From an uncultured Bacteroidales bacterium (GTDB lineage: Bacteria; Bacteroidota; Bacteroidia; Bacteroidales; Paludibacteraceae), in NCBI GenBank assembly GCA_902800215.1, contig CADCDS010000012.1, positions 1 through 64,000 of the forward strand: a stretch of DNA of 64,000 nucleotides, read 5' to 3'. The notes below the pieces were generated by a model. It had not been told where the DNA came from, searched no databases, and was given only the letters and a program-made list of their open reading frames with translations. Below, in pieces: positions 17,675 through 26,521 of the stretch. The position numbers and the translations under genes were made by a program. Position 1 is the first letter of the stretch. The number at the start of each line of letters is the position of its first letter.

Positions 17675-17705
17675 AAGGTAGTGCGGGATAGGACATAACC
17701 AGTAC

Positions 17706-18662
17706 ATGCATAGTACACGAACAGGGATTATATTTGGAGCGTTGGGTATCGCATTGGTGCTGCTTTTCATACTGGACGTATGCAAAGGCGGCACGGAATG
17801 GTTATGGCCGTTCGGAGCGATGTCGGAGATAGACGGAAGGATCTTACATGACATCCGTCTGCCGAAGGCAGTAACAGCGATCTTGGCAGGTGCCGGATTA
17901 TCGGTAGCCGGTTTGATTATGCAGACCTTATTCCGAAATCCGTTGGCAGGGCCGTATACGTTAGGTGTCAGTTCGGGTGCCAGTTTAGGTGTCGCTTTTC
18001 TGACGATGTGTTCGGCGTCGATGGTAGTGATGTTACCTTTGGCTGCGTGTATCGGTGCGACCTTGGTGCTGTTGCTGGTGCTGGCGGTGAGTAAGCGGGT
18101 GAAGAGTAACGTGAGTCTGTTGATCGTGGGTATCATGTTCGGAGCTATTGCCGGTGCGTTGGTGACGTTGTTGCAGCAGTTTGCCAATCCAGACGCGTTG
18201 AAACTGTTTATTGTGTGGACGATGGGTTCGCTGAGCAGTGTCGGCTGGACGGACATGCAGCTATTAGTACCTATCCTGATGGCAGGAACGGTGTTTGTGC
18301 TGCTGAGTCTGAAACCGCTGAACGGATTGTTGTTAGGCGAAGACTATGCACGGGGTTTGGGTATTCATATCGGTCGGACGCGGTTATTTATCGTGTTAGC
18401 GACGGGATTGTTGGCCGGAGGTATCACGGCTTTCTGCGGTCCTATTGCGTTTATCGGCGTGGCGGTGCCGCATATTGCCCGGGGTATCTTCAAGACGTCC
18501 AATCACCGCGTGACGATACCGGCGAGTGCGCTGATCGGTGCATGCCTGTTACTGGTATGCGACGTGATTTGTTCGCTGTTCGTGCATCCGCTGCCGATTA
18601 TGACGGTAAGTGCCTTATTTGGTGCGCCTGTGATCATATGGATAATTATGAAAAATAAATAG
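17706..18662 (+). CDS. FecCD/BtuC-type ABC transporter permease (orphan)
   Basis: A 318-residue integral membrane protein with about nine hydrophobic helices. The FecCD signature NPLAGPYTLGVSSGASLG is at about residues 79-96, and the region GGITAFCGPIAFIGVAVPHIAR is the conserved segment contacting the ATPase. Family members import ferric siderophores, haem or cobalamin in complex with a binding protein and an ATPase. Neither partner is encoded nearby; panB follows instead after 21 nt. There is no room for a cobalamin riboswitch in the 67-nt upstream gap. Substrate unknown. Confidence 0.88.
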   Translation: MHSTRTGIIFGALGIALVLLFILDVCKGGTEWLWPFGAMSEIDGRILHDIRLPKAVTAILAGAGLSVAGLIMQTLFRNPLAGPYTLGVSSGASLGVAFLTMCSASMVVMLPLAACIGATLVLLLVLAVSKRVKSNVSLLIVGIMFGAIAGALVTLLQQFANPDALKLFIVWTMGSLSSVGWTDMQLLVPILMAGTVFVLLSLKPLNGLLLGEDYARGLGIHIGRTRLFIVLATGLLAGGITAFCGPIAFIGVAVPHIARGIFKTSNHRVTIPASALIGACLLLVCDVICSLFVHPLPIMTVSALFGAPVIIWIIMKNK

Positions 18663-18683
18663 ACAAAAGATAATTGATAAAAG
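18663..18683. repeat. Seven-base direct repeat, three units, exactly filling the FecCD-panB gap
   Basis: ACAAAAG, ATAATTG, ATAAAAG occupy the whole 21-nt interval between the TAG stop of the permease and the ATG of panB. Confidence 0.8.
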
Positions 18684-19499
18684 ATGTCAGTACATGTACA
18701 AAATAGCCGAATGACGACAGCGAAGTTGCGTCAGATGAAGGCGGAAGGCGAGAAAATCGCCATGTTAACGAGTTATGATTTCACGTTAGCCCATTTGTTA
18801 GACGAAGCGGGAGTGGACATTTTATTGGTTGGCGACAGTGCAAGCAACGTCGTTTGCGGTAACTCATACACGCTTCCGATCACGTTGGAGGAGATGATTT
18901 TCCTGACGAAGGGGGTTGTTCGTGCCGCCCAACATGCGTTGGTGGTATGCGATATGCCGTTCGGAAGTTACCAGGTGAGTGAGGAAGAAGCGGTGCGTAA
19001 TGCGATCCGGATTTTGAAGGAGAGCGGTTGCGATGCCGTGAAATTAGAAGGCGGAGAGGAAATTCTGCCGTCGATCAAGCATATGATCCAAGCAGGCGTG
19101 CCGGTGATGGGTCACTTGGGTCTGACGCCGCAGAGTGTGAACCAGTTTGGCGGTTACGGTTTACGTGCCAAAGAAGAAGCGGAGGCGGAGAAGCTACTGC
19201 ACGACGCGAAGTTATTGGATGAGGCCGGTTGTTTCTGCATTGTGTTAGAGAAGATCCCGGCTGCGTTGGCGCAGAAAGTGACGAAAGCCGTGCATTGTCC
19301 GGTGATCGGTATCGGTGCCGGCAACGGATGCGACGGTCAAGTGCTGGTACTGCATGATATGTTAGGTCTGAACGAAGGATTCAAGCCGAAGTTCCTGCGC
19401 CATTTTGCACACTTAGCCGAAGAGGTGAAGGGGGCAGTAGGCGAATATATCAAAGACGTGAAAGACGGGAGTTTTCCTTCAGCAGAGGAAAGCTACTAA
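18684..19499 (+). CDS. panB: 3-methyl-2-oxobutanoate hydroxymethyltransferase
   Basis: A 271-residue cytosolic enzyme that adds a hydroxymethyl group from methylene-tetrahydrofolate to 2-oxoisovalerate, the first committed step of pantothenate and CoA synthesis. The metal and substrate residues of the family are in place: LVGDSASNVV, VVCDMPFGSY, AVKLEGG and VLEKIP, plus the conserved MGHLGLTPQSV and GIGAGNGCDGQVLV. Length is typical (about 265-275). It is the last gene of a unit with the orphan FecCD permease and is followed by a strong terminator. Confidence 0.95.
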   Translation: MSVHVQNSRMTTAKLRQMKAEGEKIAMLTSYDFTLAHLLDEAGVDILLVGDSASNVVCGNSYTLPITLEEMIFLTKGVVRAAQHALVVCDMPFGSYQVSEEEAVRNAIRILKESGCDAVKLEGGEEILPSIKHMIQAGVPVMGHLGLTPQSVNQFGGYGLRAKEEAEAEKLLHDAKLLDEAGCFCIVLEKIPAALAQKVTKAVHCPVIGIGAGNGCDGQVLVLHDMLGLNEGFKPKFLRHFAHLAEEVKGAVGEYIKDVKDGSFPSAEESY

Positions 19500-19502
19500 C
19501 AA

Positions 19503-19530
19503 AAAAAAAGAGGCAGGTGCCTCTTTTTTT
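19503..19530. terminator. Bidirectional terminator after panB
   Basis: GAGGC/GCCTC stem with a four-base loop flanked by an A-run on the left and a T-run on the right, placed between the convergent panB and the membrane-protein gene. Confidence 0.85.
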
Positions 19531-19531
19531 G

Positions 19532-20284
19532 TTATGGGATGATCTTTTCGATCAAGTCTGCTATCTCATCCATGTATTTGTTTCCGGTCTCCGGATTGAT
19601 CGGCAGTGCACCGAAGTCAATGGTCACGAAGGGGTGCAAACTATTGGAAGTAACGAGTTTAAGGTCTTTACGTCCTTTGCGCACCTCCATGATCTCGCCG
19701 AAGGAGAGGACTACGCCTTGCGCATAGAGTTTTCCTTCCTCTCTATTCGCCAGCACATTGCGTCCGACGAGGATATCGTGTTGGAACCAAGTCTCGTAAT
19801 TATCGCCCAATTCCTCTTTGATCTGCGCTTGCGCCTGCGGGTTGAGGACCGCTGCATCACGTCTCCATTGTTCACGCATACGTGCCCGTTCAGCAGCTGC
19901 TTCACGCACATGCTCTTCGTTAGCATTGACATACTCATCAATTGAAGCGATGGCATCCTTAGCTTTCATACGCAAGGCCACCAAGATCAAGGTATCCGCT
20001 ACAATGACGATTCCCGGATACACGAGGTAGTTATAGTACGCCTTAAGGAAGAAGGGAATCGGAATGAAACACAAGGCGAGGAAAAGACCTACACCGAGCA
20101 GCCAACGACAACGGTTATGGGAATGACGAATCGCCTGCATGGTTTGCTCACGCGTCACCTCACGCACGATACTCAGCCGCTTACGGGCGTCAAACCAGTG
20201 CCAAACCAAGAAGAAGGAAACCAACATCAGTCCAATGAGGACGAACATTAACGCCATGAGCGTGAACTCCAAATTGTGATCCAT
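19532..20284 (-). CDS. Membrane protein of unknown function
   Basis: A 250-residue protein; the start at 20284 (MDHNLEFTLMALMF) is chosen because the promoter lies at 20310-20340. It has a hydrophobic N-terminal helix (about 7-28), a basic cytosolic stretch, two further helices (about 58-78 and 84-105), a charged alpha-helical region (about 108-150) and a C-terminal soluble domain with beta character (KLYAQGVVLSFGEIMEVRKG). I do not recognise a family. It shares a divergent, interlocked promoter region with galK. The order Walker, kinase or enzyme motifs are absent. Confidence 0.7.
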   Translation of the reverse strand: MDHNLEFTLMALMFVLIGLMLVSFFLVWHWFDARKRLSIVREVTREQTMQAIRHSHNRCRWLLGVGLFLALCFIPIPFFLKAYYNYLVYPGIVIVADTLILVALRMKAKDAIASIDEYVNANEEHVREAAAERARMREQWRRDAAVLNPQAQAQIKEELGDNYETWFQHDILVGRNVLANREEGKLYAQGVVLSFGEIMEVRKGRKDLKLVTSNSLHPFVTIDFGALPINPETGNKYMDEIADLIEKIIP

Positions 20285-20309
20285 AGTATTATTTTTTAAA
20301 AATTTGCTG

Positions 20310-20340
20310 CAAAGATACAACTTTTTTTGCATATATCAAA
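20310..20340 (-). promoter_or_regulatory. Promoter of the membrane-protein gene (interlocked)
   Basis: On the minus strand TTTG (20340-20337) and TATCTTTG (20317-20310) lie 19 nt apart. It overlaps the divergent galK promoter by 15 bp. Confidence 0.7.
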
Positions 20341-20357
20341 ATTTTTTTGTAATTTTG
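20326..20357 (+). promoter_or_regulatory. Promoter of galK-galM-GH2 (interlocked)
   Basis: TTTG at 20326-20329 (TTTGCATATAT) and TAATTTTG at 20350-20357 are separated by 20 nt, giving a 5' UTR of about 24 nt before galK. Confidence 0.75.
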
Positions 20358-20385
20358 TGCACTTTTTAATCAAATATCCATAATT

Positions 20386-21567
20386 ATGACAACACAAGAG
20401 ATGAAAATGGCTTTTGAACAAGCCTACGGAAAACAAGTAGAGAAAATGTATTTCTCCCCGGGTCGTGTAAATTTAATCGGTGAGCATACGGATTACAACG
20501 GAGGCTGTGTCTTCCCTTGTGCGTTAAGTTTCGGAGCATGGTTACTGATCGCAAAGAATGCCGATCAGGTTCTGCGTTTCCAGTCCATGAACATGCCGCA
20601 GAAGTACGAGATTCCTATTTCGGAGATTCAACCTCAACCGGACAAGGCATGGTGCAACTACGCATTAGGTTGCATCGAGATTATCGCCCGTCGTCATCCG
20701 GAGGCCAAGTTAGAGAGCGGTTATGATCTGTTGTATTACGGCAATGTGCCGGCCGGTGCCGGTTTGAGCAGTAGTGCCGCAATGGAAGTAGTGACTGCAC
20801 GTGCCTTTACGGAAGAGATGGGTTGGAAGGATGCAGATGATAAGAAATACCGGACGGAGTTGGCCTTGATTGGTCAGGCATGCGAGCATGAATATGCCGG
20901 TGTGATGTGCGGTATCATGGATCAGTTTGCGAGTGCGCAAGGCAAGAAAGACCATGCGATTTATCTAAACTGCGACACGATGGAGTTTGAGCATGTGCCG
21001 GTGAAGTTAGAGGGCATCAAAGTTGTGATCACGAACACGCATAGTCCTCACCATCTGGATTCGGGTGCGTACAACGACCGCGTTCGTCAATGCAAGACGG
21101 CTGTGGAGCAGATTTGTAAAGTGAAACCGATTAAGTGCCTGGCCGAGTTAACACCGGAGGACTGGAAAGAGGTAGAAGGAGCGATTACGGATCCTATTGC
21201 CAAGAAAAGAGCGCGTCACGTGGTTGGCGAAGTAGCGAGAACGGCAGCAGCCGTAGAGGCATTGAAGAAAGGCGAGATTGCTTATTTCGGTGAGTTAATG
21301 ACCGCCAGTCACGTATCGTTACGCGATGATTATGAGGTAACGGGTAAGGAGTTGGACACCTTAGCGGAAGCCGCTTGGCAGGTAAAAGGTGTGCTCGGCA
21401 GCCGTATGACCGGTGGCGGTTTTGGCGGATGCACGGTAAGTCTGGTGAAAGACGAAGCGATCGAGGACTTCAAGGCTTTTGTCGGTAAGGAATACGAAGA
21501 GAAGACGGGTCTGAAAGCAGACTTCTATGTAGCAGAAATCGGAGATGGCGTAATGCGGTTGGAGTGA
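20386..21567 (+). CDS. galK: Galactokinase
   Basis: A 393-residue GHMP kinase that phosphorylates alpha-D-galactose at C1 with ATP, entering the Leloir pathway. The galactokinase signature GRVNLIGEHTDYNGG is at about residues 26-40, the ATP-binding GHMP motif PAGAGLSSSAAME at about 122-134 and the C-terminal GHMP motif MTGGGFGGC at about 343. It is first in the galK-galM-GH2 unit. galT and galE are not in the window. Confidence 0.96.
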   Translation: MTTQEMKMAFEQAYGKQVEKMYFSPGRVNLIGEHTDYNGGCVFPCALSFGAWLLIAKNADQVLRFQSMNMPQKYEIPISEIQPQPDKAWCNYALGCIEIIARRHPEAKLESGYDLLYYGNVPAGAGLSSSAAMEVVTARAFTEEMGWKDADDKKYRTELALIGQACEHEYAGVMCGIMDQFASAQGKKDHAIYLNCDTMEFEHVPVKLEGIKVVITNTHSPHHLDSGAYNDRVRQCKTAVEQICKVKPIKCLAELTPEDWKEVEGAITDPIAKKRARHVVGEVARTAAAVEALKKGEIAYFGELMTASHVSLRDDYEVTGKELDTLAEAAWQVKGVLGSRMTGGGFGGCTVSLVKDEAIEDFKAFVGKEYEEKTGLKADFYVAEIGDGVMRLE

Positions 21568-21592
21568 TGTATGATGTATAATGTTTGATGTA
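21565..21592. repeat. Seven-base direct repeat, four units, spanning galK stop to galM start
   Basis: TGATGTA, TGATGTA, TAATGTT, TGATGTA. The first three bases are the galK stop codon and the last base is the A of the galM ATG. Confidence 0.85.
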
Positions 21593-22587
21593 TGAAAACA
21601 GTTCAATTCTACACCATAAAGAGCACAGGAGGACTGAAGGTCGAGATCAGTAACCTGGGAGCGAAGATCACAAAGTTGTTGGTAGCAAACCGAAAAGGGG
21701 AAGTGAAAGACATCGTGTTGGGTTTTCGCACGGCAGATGAATGGGAAGAAAAAGAGACGTATTTCAATGCGATCTGCGGTCGCGTAGCGAACCGAATCGG
21801 TGGCGGAACGTTTGATTTGGACGGAGTTACCTACTCTCTTCCTGTCAACAACGGGCCAAACAGTCTGCATGGCGGTTTGGAAGGTTTCAACGCGAAGTTA
21901 TGGGAAGTGACGGCGCAGAGTCTGTTTGAAATCACGCTGCACTACCGCAGTAAAGACGGCGAGGAAGGTTATCCGGGCAATGTAGATGTATGGGTGACGT
22001 ACACAGCGACGAAAGACAACCGTCTGGTGATCCATTACGAGGCCAAGACGGACAAGCCGACTTTGGTTGCCATGACGAACCATGCGTATTTCAATCTGGC
22101 AGGCGAAGACAGCGGAAGGGTTGATGACCATATGCTGCAGGTGAATGCCGACCGGTACACGCCGTTCGAAGAATGGACGTGTCCGACAGGTCAGATTTTG
22201 CCGGTTGTGGATAGTCCGATGGATTTCCGTCAGCCTACCCGTTTAGGCGACCGCATGAAAGATCCGTTCTTTACGCCTTGGAAGGGTATCGACAATAACT
22301 GGTGTCTGTGCGAAGCGGATGCACCGAAAGCGTTACGTCATGCCGCGACGTTAGAGGCGGACGGCCGGACGATGGAATGCTGGACGACGATGAAGGGTCT
22401 GCAGGTTTATACGGGTAACTTCATCGAGCGCAACGTAGGAAAGAGCGGTACGATGTATGACGAAAAGCATGCGGTATGCCTGGAAGCGCAACAATGGCCG
22501 GATAGTATCCACCATGCGGATTTTCCGAATATCGTATTGAGACCGGGCGAAAAATTAGACGAAATAACCGAATACAGATTTCTATGA
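21592..22587 (+). CDS. galM: Aldose 1-epimerase (galactose mutarotase)
   Basis: A 331-residue beta-sandwich enzyme that interconverts beta- and alpha-galactose, supplying GalK with the alpha anomer after beta-galactosidase action. Family residues are visible: NRIGGGTFDLDG, NNGPNSLHGGLEGF (substrate His), MTNHAYFNLAG (second His) and the catalytic Glu region CLEAQQWPDS near the end. No signal peptide, so cytosolic. Its stop overlaps the start of the GH2 gene by four bases (ATGA), indicating translational coupling. Confidence 0.95.
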   Translation: MKTVQFYTIKSTGGLKVEISNLGAKITKLLVANRKGEVKDIVLGFRTADEWEEKETYFNAICGRVANRIGGGTFDLDGVTYSLPVNNGPNSLHGGLEGFNAKLWEVTAQSLFEITLHYRSKDGEEGYPGNVDVWVTYTATKDNRLVIHYEAKTDKPTLVAMTNHAYFNLAGEDSGRVDDHMLQVNADRYTPFEEWTCPTGQILPVVDSPMDFRQPTRLGDRMKDPFFTPWKGIDNNWCLCEADAPKALRHAATLEADGRTMECWTTMKGLQVYTGNFIERNVGKSGTMYDEKHAVCLEAQQWPDSIHHADFPNIVLRPGEKLDEITEYRFL

Positions 22588-25028
22588 GAAAAAAACTTTA
22601 TGCCATGCTGCTGATTAGTAGCATGGTATTTTGTGCTTGTTCGACAAAGCAAGAAACGGTTCGTACGGACACGTTGTTGCGTGAGTGGCAGTTCACTCAA
22701 GACACGACGGATAATCCCGTATGGGAGGATGTGACTATTCCGCACGACTGGGCGATCAGCGGACCTTTTGACCGGGCAAATGACCTGCAAGAAGTGATCG
22801 TGGTACAGAACGGCGAGAAGGAACCGACGTGGAAAACGGGTCGCAGCGGTGGTCTGCCGTGGATGGGTAAAGGTCACTACCGGACACGTGTGGCAGTAAA
22901 GAAAGACAAGTTCTACACTTTGGTTTTTGACGGCGCGATGAGTCATGCGGACGTGTATGTGAACGGCGAGGAGATGGTTTACTGGCCGTACGGGTACAAT
23001 ACGTTTGACTGCTATATTCTGCCGGATCTTATTCAAAGCGACAGCGTGGATATTGATGTGTATCTGGAGAACAAACCGCAGCAGAGCCGCTGGTATCCGG
23101 GTGCAGGACTGTACCGGAATGTGCACTTGGTAGAAACGGATCCTATTCATATCCCGACATTCGGTATTTTGGTTCGGACACCCAAAGTGAGCAAAGAGTA
23201 TGCGCAGGTGACGATCGAGGTGGATGTGCAGGATGGTGTGGATGAGATAAGTGCACAGAATACAGAATACAGCGTACAGACTGATATATTATTCAACGGC
23301 AAGGTGGTAGCTTCGACGGAGGGGCAACAAAGTGTTGCTGAGGTATTGAATCCGCAATTATGGTCGCCTGAGAGTCCGAACTTGTATATCGCACGAACGC
23401 GTGTACTGCGGGATAAAGAGATATTGGATGAGAAAGAGACGCGATTTGGTATCCGAAGTTTGAGTTATACGCCGGAAAACGGTTTTCAGTTGAACGGAGA
23501 GACCCGGAAATTCAAGGGTGTATGCAATCACCATGACTTAGGTCCGCTGGGTGCGGCGGTACATAAGGACGCGTTACGTCACCAGATCACGATGCTGAAG
23601 AATATGGGTTGCGATGCGATTCGCACAAGTCATAACATGCCGGCACCGGAGTTGGTGGAGTTATGCGACGAGATGGGAATGATGATGATGATCGAGCCGT
23701 TTGACGTATGGAACCACGGCAAGACGGAGAACGACTACAGCGTAGAGTTCAAGGATTGGTGGAAGGCGGATATCTCGAATATGGTGAAGCACTATCGTAA
23801 TAATGCGTGTGTGATGTTGTGGTCCAGCGGTAACGAGGTATGGAACCAGGTGTTGCCGGACGGTATCGGTATTGTGACGGAGTTGCAGGACTTATTCCAT
23901 CAATTAGACCCCACCCGACCGGTGACGAACGGTATGGACCAAGCGATGCATGTGATCCATAACGGATTTGGAGCGGCGGTGGAATTGCCGGGTTTGAACT
24001 ATCGAACCGGAAGATATGAAGAAGCGTATGAGAACCTGCCGCAGAAGATGATTTTGGGTAGCGAAACAGCAAGTACGGTATCCAGTAGAGGCGTTTATAA
24101 GATCCCTGCTGTGCTAAAGGATTTTGCTATGTATGATGACTACCAGAGTAGCGGATATGACGTGGAGTATTGTCCATGGTCCGGTCTGCCGGAACAAGAT
24201 TTTCAGTTGCAGGACGATTATGACTGGACCTTAGGTCAGTTTGTTTGGACGGGATTTGACTATTTAGGAGAGCCTTCGCCTTATGACACCGACGCATGGC
24301 CGAGCCATAGTTCGTACTTCGGTATCATTGATCTTGCGTCTCTGCCCAAAGACCGTTACTGGCTCTATCGCAGCCAGTGGAACAAAGAGGACGCGACGCT
24401 ACATGTGTTACCGCATTGGAACTGGGAAGAGGGCGATTTAGTGCCGGTATTCTGCTACACAAGTTACCCGAATGCGGAATTGTTTGTGAACGGCAAGAGT
24501 TACGGTAAACTGCGTTTTGCGACTGCAGATGAAACGGAGCGTCTGGCTAAAGGCGAGATGATTGAAGGTGTTAGCGCAATGCCGAAGAGCGGTGATTTTG
24601 TACCGCCGGTATGGGGAAGTGCGCCGAGACCGGAGTTATTACCCCGTTACCGCCTGATGTGGTTCGATGTGCCGTTTGAAGCAGGTGAAATTACGGTAGT
24701 GGCGTATGATGAGAAGGGGAAAGAGATGGCAAGAGAGAGCGTAAAGACTGCAGGCGAGCCGGATCATTTGGAGGTTATTTGGGCCAATGAAGAGGAAAAT
24801 CCTGAGGAACTATGCTATATGACGGTGAAGGTGGTGGATAAGGACGGTAATCTTTGTCCGAAGGCCAATAACCTGATACGGTACGAAGGCGACGGATTTG
24901 TCGCTGCCGCTAACGGTGACGCAGCCTGCTTGGATTCATTTGTTGAGCCGCATATGCACGCCTTCGCCGGACAATGTACGTTTATTATTCGGAAAGGAAC
25001 GGAAGGTTCCTTCCGAATGATGGAATGA
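22584..25028 (+). CDS. Beta-galactosidase, GH2 family, lipoprotein
   Basis: An 814-residue glycoside hydrolase with a lipoprotein signal (MRKKLYAMLLISSMVFCAC, Cys at residue 19-20), so probably membrane-anchored facing the periplasm. GH2 order: jelly-roll sugar-binding domain, immunoglobulin-like domain, then the TIM barrel with RTSHNMPAPELVELCDEMG, the acid/base Glu in WSSGNEV and the nucleophile Glu in ILGSETAST, followed by extra C-terminal beta domains. Placed after galK and galM and near a galactan SusCD operon, it most likely releases galactose from galactan oligosaccharides. Its last residues RMME are encoded by an eight-base repeat array. Confidence 0.9.
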   Translation: MRKKLYAMLLISSMVFCACSTKQETVRTDTLLREWQFTQDTTDNPVWEDVTIPHDWAISGPFDRANDLQEVIVVQNGEKEPTWKTGRSGGLPWMGKGHYRTRVAVKKDKFYTLVFDGAMSHADVYVNGEEMVYWPYGYNTFDCYILPDLIQSDSVDIDVYLENKPQQSRWYPGAGLYRNVHLVETDPIHIPTFGILVRTPKVSKEYAQVTIEVDVQDGVDEISAQNTEYSVQTDILFNGKVVASTEGQQSVAEVLNPQLWSPESPNLYIARTRVLRDKEILDEKETRFGIRSLSYTPENGFQLNGETRKFKGVCNHHDLGPLGAAVHKDALRHQITMLKNMGCDAIRTSHNMPAPELVELCDEMGMMMMIEPFDVWNHGKTENDYSVEFKDWWKADISNMVKHYRNNACVMLWSSGNEVWNQVLPDGIGIVTELQDLFHQLDPTRPVTNGMDQAMHVIHNGFGAAVELPGLNYRTGRYEEAYENLPQKMILGSETASTVSSRGVYKIPAVLKDFAMYDDYQSSGYDVEYCPWSGLPEQDFQLQDDYDWTLGQFVWTGFDYLGEPSPYDTDAWPSHSSYFGIIDLASLPKDRYWLYRSQWNKEDATLHVLPHWNWEEGDLVPVFCYTSYPNAELFVNGKSYGKLRFATADETERLAKGEMIEGVSAMPKSGDFVPPVWGSAPRPELLPRYRLMWFDVPFEAGEITVVAYDEKGKEMARESVKTAGEPDHLEVIWANEEENPEELCYMTVKVVDKDGNLCPKANNLIRYEGDGFVAAANGDAACLDSFVEPHMHAFAGQCTFIIRKGTEGSFRMME

Positions 25029-25046
25029 TGAAATGATGGAATGATA
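25015..25046. repeat. Eight-base direct repeat, four units, across the GH2 stop codon
   Basis: Four copies of GAATGATG (variants AAATGATG, GAATGATA) run from inside the GH2 coding end past its TGA stop to the terminator. Confidence 0.85.
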
Positions 25047-25051
25047 AAAAA

Positions 25052-25077
25052 AATAGGGGCGCCGAAGCGTCCCTATT
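25052..25077. terminator. Bidirectional terminator between the convergent galactan operons
   Basis: An 11-bp stem (AATAGGGGCGC with GCGTCCCTATT, one G-T pair) with a four-base loop has A-runs before and T-runs after, closing both the + strand galK unit and the - strand SusCD unit. Confidence 0.85.
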
Positions 25078-25099
25078 CTTTTTTGATGTTTGGTTCGGA

Positions 25100-26458
25100 T
25101 TAGCGAACTTGAGTTCCTTGAACGTTGAACATCTTGTTGTCACGGATGATGTACATAACGCCATCAACCATTACCTTTTGAGCCTTCTCGGTCAGAGTGA
25201 TGTTCTCGATACCCTCTACGTTAGCCTTCCAGCCATAATTCTCACCGGAGAGATCCAACTCAATCCACTTGCAAGGAGTGCCTTTATAAGAATCATCGCT
25301 CCAAACAGAAGCGAACGTAATTTGCGTAAATGCTTCCCACATACCGGTGTTAACATTCTGTACGTAGATTTCGTTAGCCCATGAACCAGCCTCACGGAAC
25401 TTGAACTCTTGGAATCCCATAACATTAAGTTCAGCAAAGTACCAACCGGTATTAAGGAGTTCCATTGCAGTACCAGCCCAGCTATCGAATGTACCAATGA
25501 TCTCAACACCTGCTTCAGGAGCACCTGCCGGTACCTTTACGCCGATAACCGTGTAATAAACTGTTGAGTCAAGCGGCTCGGGTTTCTCGCAGTTGTTCCA
25601 AGAATACAATGTAGGATCGCCGAGGTCATACATAATATCGGTTTCTTCACCAAGTACAAGGTTTGCACCTCCGTTAAATGCTTTCCACTCGTCATTCTCA
25701 GCGTCATACTCTTTGAGCTCATTGCTCCAGTCAGCACCCCACTCTGCAGCAGAACGGAATTTGAAATCAGAACCCTCAGCAGCCCTGAAGCTGATTTCGA
25801 ATACAGCACCCGGGAGTTCGGCTTGCTGACGCTCAGCAGTCTTCAACTCATTCATGGTCATAGCCTCTTGTGCCCAGCCGTTGAAACCACCGGAGATAGC
25901 AGGAGTGATATAGTCCTCATCGTTGCAATCCGGCGAAACAAGTGATACTTTGTAATTGTGATATACAGCGGTACAAGGATTATTCTTCCAGCTCTTTACA
26001 TCAATTACAACGATACCTGCACCAATGTTCTTGATATCAACCTCAGTGCCATTGTTACCGGGAAGCAAGTCTGCAGTACCGCGAATCAACTCTGCATCCG
26101 GACCAAGCTGATAATCCCAGTTGAACAAACCGCTACCGTCCAATTGAATCGGCTTAGCTTGTACACCACCATCTTTTGTTTCTGCACCGGTTGTATCGTC
26201 CCAAGAAACGACATACCAGCCCTCGAAGCCATCTACAGCAACGAAGTCAAGCAGAGTAGCGTGATCGGCAGCATTAGGCCAACCAGCATAAGTACCATTA
26301 AGAACGATACCGTTGCAAACGCCATCGTTGTAGATACACATCGTGTAAGTTCCGGTTGCATACGATGCCAAATCAGCATCCGAAGGAACCACCTCACGAC
26401 TTGCGAACGTAGCAACGCTCATAACAGCAGCTGCTACAAATGCATAGAATTTTTTCAT
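25100..26458 (-). CDS. Secreted protein of the SusCD operon, probable glycan binder
   Basis: A 452-residue protein with a signal peptide (MKKFYAFVAAAVMSVATFA) but no lipobox. It contains at least two related beta-rich modules, one with GGFNGWAQEAMTMNEL..FKFRSAAEWGADW and one with GTFDSWAGTAMELL..FKFREAGSWANE, resembling the carbohydrate-binding folds of SusE/SusF-type proteins. It ends in the short tag KVMVDGVMYIIRDNKMFNV, shared with the GH53 and PL9 proteins and probably a T9SS signal. It is the last gene of the SusC operon, where SusE/F-like proteins normally sit. Binding of galactan fragments at the surface is inferred. Confidence 0.72.
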   Translation of the reverse strand: MKKFYAFVAAAVMSVATFASREVVPSDADLASYATGTYTMCIYNDGVCNGIVLNGTYAGWPNAADHATLLDFVAVDGFEGWYVVSWDDTTGAETKDGGVQAKPIQLDGSGLFNWDYQLGPDAELIRGTADLLPGNNGTEVDIKNIGAGIVVIDVKSWKNNPCTAVYHNYKVSLVSPDCNDEDYITPAISGGFNGWAQEAMTMNELKTAERQQAELPGAVFEISFRAAEGSDFKFRSAAEWGADWSNELKEYDAENDEWKAFNGGANLVLGEETDIMYDLGDPTLYSWNNCEKPEPLDSTVYYTVIGVKVPAGAPEAGVEIIGTFDSWAGTAMELLNTGWYFAELNVMGFQEFKFREAGSWANEIYVQNVNTGMWEAFTQITFASVWSDDSYKGTPCKWIELDLSGENYGWKANVEGIENITLTEKAQKVMVDGVMYIIRDNKMFNVQGTQVR

Positions 26459-26472
26459 AATGCTTAATGAAT

Positions 26473-26511
26473 TTAGTTAATAAAATTAGTTAATAAATTT
26501 AATTAATAAGT
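26473..26511. repeat. Thirteen-base direct repeat, three units
   Basis: Three adjacent units of TTAGTTAATAAA[AT] (the third diverged) lie in the 63-nt gap between susD and the last operon gene. Confidence 0.65.
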
Positions 26512-26521
26512 TACCTTATTA

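Noticed and set aside
17639..17705. Cobalamin riboswitch before the FecCD permease
   Set aside because: The gap of 67 nt is far too short and has no B12-box-like sequence.
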